Shown in pieces: positions 1-7,039 of a stretch of 64,000 bases of DNA. Source of the DNA: Bordetella parapertussis (GTDB taxonomy: Bacteria; Pseudomonadota; Gammaproteobacteria; Burkholderiales; Burkholderiaceae_D); the NCBI GenBank assembly GCA_945866125.1, contig CAMBFZ010000020.1, positions 1 to 64,000 of the forward strand, given 5' to 3'. Within the stretch, counting starts at the first letter, position 1. Every line of letters begins with the position of its first letter. The notes under the pieces were generated by a model. It saw only the letters and a program-made list of their open reading frames with translations, ran no database searches and had not been told where the DNA came from. A program made the position numbers and the translations under genes.

Positions 1-74
1 GCAGTCAAAACCTCAATCTGCCGTAGCAGGAAAACGATTTGCTCGGGTTTGAAACGAACGCCATGCTTAGTCAT
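1..74 (-). CDS. IS3-family transposase OrfA, N-terminal part (partial)
   Basis: The reverse strand encodes MTKHGVRFKPEQIVFLLRQI and then leaves the window. The 'F.PEQIV..LR..E' pattern is the start of the helix-turn-helix OrfA of IS3/IS407-type elements. A ribosome site (AAAGGGGTG) lies just ahead of the ATG. OrfA normally works with a frameshift-fused OrfB integrase, which would lie to the left. Only about 24 residues are visible, so the subgroup is uncertain. Confidence 0.65.
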   Translation of the reverse strand, partial: MTKHGVRFKPEQIVFLLRQIEVLT

Positions 75-138
75 ATAAACACCCCTTTCTGGGTAAAAGA
101 TTATCAAAATCTCTCACTCGGAGTGGTACTAAAAATCA
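1..138 (-). mobile_element. End of an IS3-family insertion sequence (runs off the window)
   Basis: The reverse strand starts an IS3-type OrfA about 65 bases inside a boundary with ribonucleotide reductase coding sequence, the usual distance between the terminal repeat and the transposase start. Read inward, the proposed end begins TGATTTTTAGTACC, with the TG start common to IS3-family ends. The exact end (about base 138) is inferred from where the nrdJ reading frame becomes recognisable. The other end and the target duplication lie outside the window. Confidence 0.6.
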
Positions 139-663
139 ACGCAGGTCAAGTTTGAAGCCGGGCCGTTTATTTCCTCGCTGCCGGGCGCGTTGCAAGACGC
201 GATTCAACGCCATGGCATCCACAACAGTCATTTGACGGCCATTGCGCCGGCGGGTTCGATTAGTCTTTTGGCTAATAATGTATCGACTGGTATCGAGCCG
301 GTCTTGGCATTTAATGGGCATCGCACCGTGCGCGACGAGCACGGGACTGCGCTTAACCTACCGGTCACGGACTATGCGTGGCGATTATTTCGCGAGCGCA
401 CCAGCGCTGCGCAGGCGTCTTTGCCTTCGTACTTTGTCGAAGCGGGGGAAATTGACTGGTTATCGCAGTTGAAGGTTCAGGCAGCGTTGCAGCACCACGT
501 GGATCAGGCGATTGCGAAGACCATCAATATTGCGCCGGGCGCCGACTTAGCGCAGTTTCAGGATGTGTTTGTGCAGGCGTATCGGCTTGGTCTGAAAGGC
601 TGCACCGTATTTCGGGCATCGCCTGTGCGCGAGGCGATTGTCGGGCACGGAGCCGTGGAGTAA
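139..663 (+). pseudogene. nrdJ: Class II (adenosylcobalamin-dependent) ribonucleotide reductase, C-terminal fragment
   Basis: The frame opens at the insertion-sequence boundary and reads through about 174 residues to TAA. It carries the class II signature 'HGIHNSHLTAIAPAGSISLL' followed by 'GIEPV', which forms part of the nucleotide- and substrate-binding barrel. The tail 'GLKGCTVFR' is the usual approach to the C-terminus. NrdJ proteins are several hundred residues longer, and no start codon or ribosome site precedes the fragment, so it should be non-functional. The cell must have another reductase (class Ia is usual in this order) or an intact copy elsewhere. The gene family call is firm; the cause of truncation is inferred from the adjacent IS. 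Confidence 0.8.
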
Positions 664-701
664 GGGAGTTGATATGAGCGCATGCTGACCCCATCCATCA
701 T

Positions 702-716
702 TTTACATAATGTAAA
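702..716. promoter_or_regulatory. Perfect 7-bp inverted repeat, possible operator
   Basis: TTTACAT-A-ATGTAAA is a perfect palindrome with one central base. It lies in an AT-rich stretch between the nrdJ remnant and the riboswitch, about 120 bases upstream of the aptamer, so it could be an operator for the VCBS gene transcript. I do not recognise the binding protein. Confidence 0.35.
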
Positions 717-831
717 TTATGCGTGCTAAAACGATTCTGCCAAAAACCCACACGATGCGTCTAATGCACTAAGTGGTTGGAAATCGGAGTTATTACCCTT
801 GTTTGAAAAAATTCCGAACGCTACAGTCCTT

Positions 832-909
832 TAGCACCACGCTAAACCTGCAGCGATACAGGGACAGAAAGCCACGGATCTCTTGCTTGAGATGGCCGGG
901 TTGCCAAGG
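832..909 (+). promoter_or_regulatory. Cyclic-di-GMP-I (GEMM-I) riboswitch aptamer
   Basis: The order of conserved blocks matches the GEMM-I class: GCTAAACC (consensus GCAAACC), a hairpin CCTGCA-GCGA-TACAGG closed by a GNRA tetraloop with one C.A mismatch, then GGGACAGAAAGCCACGG (consensus GGGACGCAAAGCCACGG), a second hairpin ATCTC...GAGAT, and the closing GCCGGGTTGCC block. In this class the GNRA loop docks into a receptor in the second helix and c-di-GMP binds at the three-way junction. An intrinsic terminator follows at once, and the regulated gene is a VCBS surface protein, a typical c-di-GMP target. A 3',3'-cGAMP-sensing variant cannot be excluded by eye. Confidence 0.88.
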
Positions 910-915
910 TCAACA

Positions 916-941
916 GACCGCGCAACACGGTCATTTTTTTT
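916..941 (+). terminator. Intrinsic terminator of the riboswitch expression platform
   Basis: GACCG-cgcaaca-CGGTC forms a 5-bp stem followed by A and eight T. The left arm GACC can instead pair with GGTC at 908-911, next to the aptamer's closing helix, so ligand binding could decide which pairing forms. This alternative pairing is inference; the stem and T-run are seen directly. Confidence 0.75.
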
Positions 942-946
942 AGGCA

Positions 947-962
947 CGAACCTTCGGGTTCG
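947..962 (+). other. UUCG-capped hairpin in the 5' leader
   Basis: CGAACC-TTCG-GGTTCG is a perfect 6-bp stem with the very stable cUUCGg loop. It sits 9 bases ahead of the AAGGAG ribosome site of the VCBS gene and would stabilise the 5' end of the readthrough mRNA or space the ribosome site from the terminator. Confidence 0.6.
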
Positions 963-986
963 CTTGAATTCAAGGAGAAACTGCAT

Positions 987-2204
987 ATGGCTTTCAAAAC
1001 AACGATCAAGGTGGCAATGCTCACGGGTGCCGCGAAGGATGACGTTTTTACCACCGAAAGCACGGGATTGAGCGAAGACCTGTTGACGAGTGCGCTAAAC
1101 GTGCTCGGTAACGACCCGGGATCCGCTAGCCTTTACTCGCTTGCACAAGAGTCACTCGGCACAGGTCAGATGCCCGTCGAGGGTACTGCCTACTCATTGG
1201 TGCTCAAAGCGAAGATCACGATCCGGCCAGACGGCAGGATCGATTATGACGGTGACGCTATCGCCTCGACGCTTGCGCACTTCGCCGAGGGGGCAATCAT
1301 CACTGACAGCTTTACCTACACGGTGCGCATGGCCAACGGCGCGCTGAGCACCGCGATGGTGACCCTTGAGATCACGGGCGAGAATGATGCGCCAACGCTG
1401 CGCTCAATCGATCCCGTTACATTGTGGGACTCTGAGGCCGATAAATACGCTTATACGGTTGACGGGAACTATATAGATCGTTTGCATAGCAATCCGTTGC
1501 CAATTTCGGTAGACGTGCAGGCAGTTGACGCAATCGGCGCAACTTCTGCTGTCCAGACCATTATGATTAACTTTGAGGCGGCAAACGACGTGCCCCTATT
1601 TTCCGGGCAAGATTCCGCCACAGTCATTGAGGGCGATGTGGCACTAGTGCAAAGAAAGCTGGGTGTCACTGACCCCGATACGCAGTTTGGATTCAAACCG
1701 ATAGAACCGGCGGACTTGACGGGTACCTACGGTGTTTTCACATTTAACCGCAAGAGTGGCGATTGGACTTATAAACTGAATAATGAGAGTCCTCTTGTGA
1801 CGGACCTAACCGCAAACGACGAAAAGACCGATGTCTTAACTGTCTATTGGAGTACCGGAGAATCGCACGATCTTAGTGTGAAGGTGAAGGGCATTGATGC
1901 GCCCACAACCCCAATTGACCCGGTCAAAACTTTCTTTTTTACGCCGCGGTTCGACCAAGAACTGTCCACTACATACGGGGATTTTACCAATAATGATTTT
2001 TTGAAATTAGGATTAAACATCACAATCGATCGCTTTTCGCGGGCTAGTTCATTAGGCCCTAACGGTGTTGTAGAAGCTGGGACCTTGATTGATCTATCGA
2101 TGAGCGGTGGTAACGCCGAATCTCCAGAGAAAGCCGAGTTTACAATTTTTCTAGCTGGATGCACCGATTTTTCTCTTGACCAGGCGTCGAATCTCACAAC
2201 GTAG
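987..2204 (+). CDS. VCBS/cadherin-like domain surface or secreted protein
   Basis: A 405-residue protein with no classical signal peptide. Residues about 15-135 look like a cadherin-like bacterial repeat ('SFTYTVRMANG' then 'VTLEITGENDAPT'). Residues about 205-300 form a VCBS repeat ('LTGTYGVFTFNRKSGDWTY', then 'DVLTVYW'). Such repeats build large type I-secreted adhesins; this one is small and has no visible RTX nonapeptides, so the export route is unclear. The start has AAGGAG 9 bases upstream. It lies directly behind the GEMM-I riboswitch, so expression should follow intracellular c-di-GMP, fitting a role in attachment or matrix. A terminator closes the unit. The domain call is firm, the adhesin role inferred. 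Confidence 0.8.
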   Translation: MAFKTTIKVAMLTGAAKDDVFTTESTGLSEDLLTSALNVLGNDPGSASLYSLAQESLGTGQMPVEGTAYSLVLKAKITIRPDGRIDYDGDAIASTLAHFAEGAIITDSFTYTVRMANGALSTAMVTLEITGENDAPTLRSIDPVTLWDSEADKYAYTVDGNYIDRLHSNPLPISVDVQAVDAIGATSAVQTIMINFEAANDVPLFSGQDSATVIEGDVALVQRKLGVTDPDTQFGFKPIEPADLTGTYGVFTFNRKSGDWTYKLNNESPLVTDLTANDEKTDVLTVYWSTGESHDLSVKVKGIDAPTTPIDPVKTFFFTPRFDQELSTTYGDFTNNDFLKLGLNITIDRFSRASSLGPNGVVEAGTLIDLSMSGGNAESPEKAEFTIFLAGCTDFSLDQASNLTT

Positions 2205-2210
2205 CGCCCT

Positions 2211-2240
2211 ATCCCGCAGTCTCATCGACTGCGGGATTTT
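2211..2240 (+). terminator. Intrinsic terminator after the VCBS gene
   Basis: ATCCCGCAGTC-tcatc-GACTGCGGGAT is an 11-bp stem with a short T-run, 7 bases past the stop codon. It can also serve the convergent minus-strand gene only weakly, since there is no T-run on that side. Confidence 0.8.
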
Positions 2241-2284
2241 CACGCTTCTTTATCCAAGCAAGTCACAAAAATAAGCCGGACTGT

Positions 2285-2968
2285 TCAGCGCGGCACCCAC
2301 CCTCCGCAAACCGGAAAAATCTGTCCGACAAAACAATTCGCATGCACGCTAGCCAAATAGGCGACGAACATCGCATCTTCCCGCGCACTGACCAAACGCC
2401 CCAGCGGTACTTCGCGTTTTAATTTTTCTTTAAGAGCCGGACTGGCCTGAACCTCAGGCGGGAAATAAGTCGGGTTGTCGACATAATTTTGCGCAATCGC
2501 ATTGAGCTGCACTTGCCTGGCCGCGAGCTCCACACCCGCCGATTGTATGTACGCTAATTGCGCACCACGTGCCGCGCTATAGGTCGACGCCCGTTTGATA
2601 CCGCGCAAGGCCGAGGCACTGCCAATCAAAATGATCTTGCCCGCTGCACGCGCGACCATCTGCGGCAGTACGGCTTTGACTAGCCGCGGCAAGGGATCAA
2701 CCATATGCGCAAAAGCTTGGCGCCATTCCTCCTCCTCCACCTCCATCACAGGCGTTGATGGCGCCGGTATGCCAAGGTTGGCAAGCAAAATATCGACACG
2801 GCCACTTTCGGCCACAAGCCGCGCAGGGCGCGCCACATCATCTAATGCGCCATGGTCGGCGAGGACGGTCGCCCCCAGCTCGCGAAAGACTTCGCACAGC
2901 ACGGGTCCCATAAAGTCATTTGCCTGCGTAATGAGTACGCGTTTGCCGGAAAAATCTAAGGGGTTCAT
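2285..2968 (-). CDS. Halohydrin dehalogenase-like short-chain dehydrogenase relative
   Basis: This 227-residue protein has the SDR fold but not the usual NAD(P) glycine motif. In its place is T14-x4-F19-x-G21 (TQANDFMG), the nucleophile-pocket motif of halohydrin dehalogenases, and the catalytic set is S117-x12-Y130-x3-R134, with Arg replacing the SDR Lys. Both motifs are the published markers of the HheA-HheG family, which eject halide from vicinal halohydrins to give epoxides and reopen epoxides with anions. A later 'NYVDNPTYFP' segment also resembles HheC. Length fits (HheB is about 235). The ATG at 2968 has GGAG 8 bases upstream; a longer start adds 11 unlikely residues. It stands alone, convergent with the VCBS gene, and substrate is unknown. 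Confidence 0.82.
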   Translation of the reverse strand: MNPLDFSGKRVLITQANDFMGPVLCEVFRELGATVLADHGALDDVARPARLVAESGRVDILLANLGIPAPSTPVMEVEEEEWRQAFAHMVDPLPRLVKAVLPQMVARAAGKIILIGSASALRGIKRASTYSAARGAQLAYIQSAGVELAARQVQLNAIAQNYVDNPTYFPPEVQASPALKEKLKREVPLGRLVSAREDAMFVAYLASVHANCFVGQIFPVCGGWVPR

Positions 2969-3101
2969 CGAAGTGCTCCAAAGTAGTCGACAGATTGTCA
3001 TCTAGCGGCTAGCGATGATAGCCCAATCGCTTGCGCTAAGTCCAAGCCGGCCGTTAGGTGCTCCCCTATCATCAGCGCATGCTCGTCCCTGCCCTGCTCG
3101 C

Positions 3102-4301
3102 ATGAAAATTTTAGTCGTCCATAATCGTTATCACTACCGCGGTGGCGAAGACAGCGTTGTCGATGCCGAGGTGGCTCTGCTGCGCGCCCACGGGCATCAG
3201 GTCCTCATCTATAGCCGCGACAATAACGAATTGCCTGATCTGCCGAAAGCGGGTGCCGCCCTGGCAGCGATCTGGTCGCGGCAGACCGAGCGTGAGATTC
3301 GGCAAATCGCGATCGATTTTGCGCCAGAGGTGATCCATGCACACAATACGTTTCCCTTAATTTCGCCATCGCTCTACGCTGTCGCCGCACGCCTGCGCAT
3401 ACCGGTGGTCCAGACGTTGCATAATTTTCGCTTGCTGTGCCCGCAAGCGATGCTGCTGCGTGAAGGACGTCACTGTGAAGACTGCGTCGGTCACCTGCCC
3501 TGGCGCGCGGTGCTGCATCGATGTTATCGGCAGTCGATATCGCAGACCGCCGTGACGGTGGCGATGCTGACGGTGCACAGGCTGCGTCGTACCTGGCATC
3601 AAGAGGTCAGCCGTTACATTGTGCTGAATCAGCTCTGCCGCGATAAGTTCGTGCAGGGTGGCTTGCCCTTGGAACGCATGCGGGTCAAACCCAATTTTGT
3701 GGATGCCACACGAGTGCCAAAATGGGACGCGCGTCAGGGCGGCATGTTTATTGGCCGGCTGGCTGTTGAAAAAGGTCTGATGGTACTGGCGCAGGCACTG
3801 CAGCAATTGGCCGGGCCGCAGATCGATGTTTATGGCAAAGGCCCGCTACAAAATTTTGTTGTGCAATCTGGCGTGCTGCGCTTCCGGGGCTTTCAGTCGC
3901 CTGAGGCGCTCAGCGTGCATTTGCATGAGGCAGCTTATCTAGTGGTACCCAGCACCGGTATGGAGAGTTTTGGCCTGGTGGCAATTGAGGCTTTTTCGTG
4001 TGGCACGCCGGTCATTGCAACCCGTCATGGTGGCCTGGCCGAGCTGGTTGTGCACGGCAAAACAGGCTTGCTGGTGCCCCCGGGCGACGCCTCTGCGCTG
4101 GCGCAAGCGATTGCCTGGGCCGCGTCCCATCCTGAGGCGATGCAGCAGATGGGACGCGCGGCCTATGCCGAGTACCTGGCGCGCTACACGCCACAACATA
4201 ACTACGCCAGCTTGCTGCGGATATACCGCGAAGCCGTTGCCGACACGCTTCCCCTTGGCCTCAATGACCCTAACTATGCTGAAAATCGCGCTAGTCGTTA
4301 A
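3102..4301 (+). CDS. Glycosyltransferase family 4 protein
   Basis: A 399-residue GT-B glycosyltransferase. The N-terminal domain starts 'MKILVVHNRYHYRGGEDSVV', typical of GT4 enzymes, and includes 'HAHNTFPLISP'. The C-terminal nucleotide-sugar domain has 'FIGRLAVEKGL' and the E-x7-E-type region 'GMESFGLVAIEAFSCGTPVI', followed by 'GGLAELV'. The internal ATG is chosen because the family consensus begins there; upstream codons read as non-conserved. It overlaps the next glycosyltransferase gene by 26 bases, so the two are probably translated together and modify one glycan. Acceptor and donor are not predictable. Confidence 0.88.
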   Translation: MKILVVHNRYHYRGGEDSVVDAEVALLRAHGHQVLIYSRDNNELPDLPKAGAALAAIWSRQTEREIRQIAIDFAPEVIHAHNTFPLISPSLYAVAARLRIPVVQTLHNFRLLCPQAMLLREGRHCEDCVGHLPWRAVLHRCYRQSISQTAVTVAMLTVHRLRRTWHQEVSRYIVLNQLCRDKFVQGGLPLERMRVKPNFVDATRVPKWDARQGGMFIGRLAVEKGLMVLAQALQQLAGPQIDVYGKGPLQNFVVQSGVLRFRGFQSPEALSVHLHEAAYLVVPSTGMESFGLVAIEAFSCGTPVIATRHGGLAELVVHGKTGLLVPPGDASALAQAIAWAASHPEAMQQMGRAAYAEYLARYTPQHNYASLLRIYREAVADTLPLGLNDPNYAENRASR

Positions 4302-5394
4302 CGAACCTCCGCCCTACCGTATTCCGATTTTCAATTTGATTGCTGCGACGCCGGGCATTCAATTGCAGGTTATCTTTTTTTGCCGACGTGAGCCGAATCG
4401 TCTGTGGGACTTGCCGCCGCTGGCTTTTGATCATGTGTTTTTGAAGGAGCGTATCCGCACCGTTAACGGCCGCTATATTCACAATAACCCTGACGTGCTC
4501 CAGGCGTTATCGCGCTTTGATCCGGATGTGGTCATTGGTAACGGCTTTAATCCGACCCATCTGTACGCCCAAGTCTGGACGCGTTTTAAGCGCCGCCAGT
4601 ATGTGCCCATGACCGATGGAACCGTTGAGTCCGAGCAGGCGCTCAGTCCAGTGCACAAACGTTTGCGCCGTTTTACTTATGCCAGATCGCCTGCTTTTAT
4701 TGCGGCCAGCAATGGTGGGGTAGCTTTGTACCGGAGCTATGGTGTGCCCGGCGAGCGGTGTTTCAGGTCGTGCCTGTGCGTGGACAATGCACGTTTCAAT
4801 CCGTCTTGGGTATCGCAGCCCAAGGCTTATGATTTTTTATTTTGTGGCCGCATCGAAGCGGCCAAGAGTCCGGAATTCGCGCTGCAGGTCGCCCGCCAGA
4901 CCGGCCGTCTTCTCGGTCGCAAAATACGCCTACTGTTTGTGGGGTCGGGCTCGGATGAGCCGGCCACGAAAGCACTGGCGCAGGCCCTGTCGGCTGATGT
5001 CGAGACGGATTTTCATGGCTTTGCCAGTCAGGCTGCGCTGCCCGCGCTCTATCAGTCGGCCCGACTTTTTTTATTTCCTACCCGCGCCGACGTCTGGGGT
5101 GTAGTGGCTAATGAAGCGTGCGCTGCGGGCTTGCCGGTGTTGGTTTCACCCCATGCCGGCGTTGCAGATGAATTAATCATTAACGGCCGTAACGGCTTTG
5201 TCTGTGAACTCAACAGTGTGCTGTGGGCCACGCGCGCAGCGTATTTGTTACGGGACGAAAAACGATTGCGGACTTTCGGCGACCGGTCTTTGCTGCTGGT
5301 CGATCAATACCGCTTCGATCTGGCCGCACAGGGCATCATGGCTGCCTGCGAAAGTGCGATGCAGGAGAGCCCGGCACTAATGCCCGCAAGCTAA
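4276..5394 (+). CDS. Glycosyltransferase family 4 protein
   Basis: A 372-residue GT-B enzyme that begins 'MLKIALVVNEPPPYR', the start typical of GT4 proteins acting on exopolysaccharide or lipid-linked glycans. The C-terminal half has 'FLFCGRIEAAKSP' and the sugar-nucleotide site 'RADVWGVVANEACAAGLPVL'; here the first acidic residue of the E-x7-E pair appears as D. Start choice between ATGs at 4264 and 4276 is open. It is coupled to the upstream glycosyltransferase by a 26-base overlap and is convergent with the pirin gene 20 bases away. No polymerase or flippase gene is nearby, so this is a two-gene island. Confidence 0.85.
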   Translation: MLKIALVVNEPPPYRIPIFNLIAATPGIQLQVIFFCRREPNRLWDLPPLAFDHVFLKERIRTVNGRYIHNNPDVLQALSRFDPDVVIGNGFNPTHLYAQVWTRFKRRQYVPMTDGTVESEQALSPVHKRLRRFTYARSPAFIAASNGGVALYRSYGVPGERCFRSCLCVDNARFNPSWVSQPKAYDFLFCGRIEAAKSPEFALQVARQTGRLLGRKIRLLFVGSGSDEPATKALAQALSADVETDFHGFASQAALPALYQSARLFLFPTRADVWGVVANEACAAGLPVLVSPHAGVADELIINGRNGFVCELNSVLWATRAAYLLRDEKRLRTFGDRSLLLVDQYRFDLAAQGIMAACESAMQESPALMPAS

Positions 5395-5414
5395 TGCACA
5401 ATGTGCGACAGCCG

Positions 5415-6278
5415 CTACCCAGCGGTGAGCTGCCCGCTTCGGTAATCCCGCACTGCCTGCTCCACTTCGGCCTGCGTATTCATGACAAAGGGGCCGTACT
5501 GCACAATCGGCTCATGCAAAGGGCGCCCTGCCAGCAATAAAAATCGCGCACCCGTGGCGCCTGCTTTGACAGCAATCTCATCGCCGTCTGAAAAGACAGC
5601 AGGGTGATGGGTGCTGAGCGCGACGTCACTGATCTGCACATCGCCCTCAAAGATATAAGCCAGTGCGTTGAAGCCGGCTGTCACGGGATGGCTAAACAAG
5701 GCCCCAGCGGGCAGCGTCACATCAAGATAAAGTGGTGATGTTGTCAAGCCAGCAATCGGGCCGCTGATGTGGGCGCTGCCGTCCTGCAGCTCGCCTGCAA
5801 TGACCTTGACCACGGCTCCGCTGGCATAGGTATGCACCGGAATCTCTTCGGGGGCAATGTCGCGATAACCCGCGGGCTTCATTTTTTCAGCGGCGGGCAA
5901 ATTAATCCAGAGCTGAAAGCCGCGCATGCGCCCTTCTTCCTGCTGCGGCATTTCGGAATGAATGATGCCGCGCCCGGCAGTCATCCATTGCACACCACCG
6001 CTCTTGAGGTCACCCTGGTTACCCAGATGATCTTCATGCCGCATGTGGCCATCGAGAATATAGGTGACGGTTTCAAAGCCACGATGCGGATGCGCGGGAA
6101 ATCCGGCGATATAGTCGCCCGGATTTTCAGAAGAGAATTCGTCAAGCATCAGGAAAGGGTCGAGCCGCGTGCCTTCGCCGCTGCCCAGACTGCGCCGCAG
6201 TCGCACGCCGGCGCCGTCCGAGGTGGCCACGCCCGCAATGATGCGGGCGCAGGTGCGTAGTTGAAATGTCTGAGTCAT
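5415..6278 (-). CDS. Pirin family protein
   Basis: A 287-residue double-cupin protein. The N-terminal cupin holds the metal set expected in pirins: 'FPAHPHRGFETVTY' (two His), a later His in 'GDLKSGGVQWMTAGRGIIHSE' and its Glu. Members bind Fe and some oxidise flavonols (quercetinase activity); the cellular role is usually unknown. The ATG at 6278 starts 'MTQTFQLR'; upstream codons back to 6464 read into non-homologous sequence. It appears monocistronic. A second, differently built pirin lies at 42.8 kb. Confidence 0.88.
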   Translation of the reverse strand: MTQTFQLRTCARIIAGVATSDGAGVRLRRSLGSGEGTRLDPFLMLDEFSSENPGDYIAGFPAHPHRGFETVTYILDGHMRHEDHLGNQGDLKSGGVQWMTAGRGIIHSEMPQQEEGRMRGFQLWINLPAAEKMKPAGYRDIAPEEIPVHTYASGAVVKVIAGELQDGSAHISGPIAGLTTSPLYLDVTLPAGALFSHPVTAGFNALAYIFEGDVQISDVALSTHHPAVFSDGDEIAVKAGATGARFLLLAGRPLHEPIVQYGPFVMNTQAEVEQAVRDYRSGQLTAG

Positions 6279-6331
6279 TGCGCGCTCTTTCACACCAAAA
6301 TAGAAGGATTGCATTGTACCGAGGTGGGTCA

Positions 6332-7039
6332 CTAGCCGTCGATATGCGCAATCAAGGGCAGATGATCGGATGCCCGCCTGGCCATGCGGCTTGCGTGCAC
6401 TTGCACGTGTACCAGTCGGTGCCGTGGCCTGATCCAGATCCGGTCCAACGCCAGTAAAGGCCAACGCGCCGGGAAGGTAGCCGGTGCCGGGACGCTGTCA
6501 AAATGGGACACGAGCTGCCGCAAGGTGCGCCCCCAGACAAACCATTCGTTGACATCGCCCATCAAGATCACTGGCATCTCAGCAGTATCAAAGGCTTGCA
6601 GCAAGGTGCTGATCTGCGCGCGCCGTTCGGCGGCCCGCAGCCCCAAATGCGTGGCCACGACGCGTAGCAAGGTGCCATGACAATAGATATCGGCGTCGAC
6701 CGCGCCGCGCGGTTCACGACTGCCAAAGGAGAGGTCGATGCGGCGCGTGGCCACGATCGGATAGCGCGATAAGATCGCATTGCCAAAACGCCGACCGCTG
6801 ACGGTGAAGGTGTAGCCCTCAACGCCGACGAGGCCGGTTGCTTGCTGCAAACGATGCAGCACATTCGGCCATTGGCTGCCGCCGAGTGGTACTTCCTGTA
6901 ACGCGATGATGTCTGCGTTAATCTCGCGCAGGACCCGCGCCACGCGCACTGGCGCGAATCGCCCGTCACTGCCAACGGCGCCATGAATGTTATAGGTGGC
7001 AATCGTCAGCGGCCAGGGATTAGGGGTGGGCTTGATCAT
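6332..7039 (-). CDS. Endonuclease/exonuclease/phosphatase (EEP) family hydrolase
   Basis: A 235-residue EEP-fold protein with the expected active-site blocks: 'TIATYNIHGAVG' (metal-binding Asn), 'DIIALQEVP' (catalytic Glu), 'VVATHLGL', 'VILMGDVNEW' (Asp/Asn) and 'SDHLPLIAHI' (Asp/His). The fold covers nucleases, phosphodiesterases and sphingomyelinase-like enzymes. Its start codon overlaps the stop of the phospholipase D-VTT gene by 4 bases (ATGA), a common pairing that points to phospholipid or cardiolipin metabolism rather than DNA repair. No signal peptide is visible. Confidence 0.88.
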   Translation of the reverse strand: MIKPTPNPWPLTIATYNIHGAVGSDGRFAPVRVARVLREINADIIALQEVPLGGSQWPNVLHRLQQATGLVGVEGYTFTVSGRRFGNAILSRYPIVATRRIDLSFGSREPRGAVDADIYCHGTLLRVVATHLGLRAAERRAQISTLLQAFDTAEMPVILMGDVNEWFVWGRTLRQLVSHFDSVPAPATFPARWPLLALDRIWIRPRHRLVHVQVHASRMARRASDHLPLIAHIDG

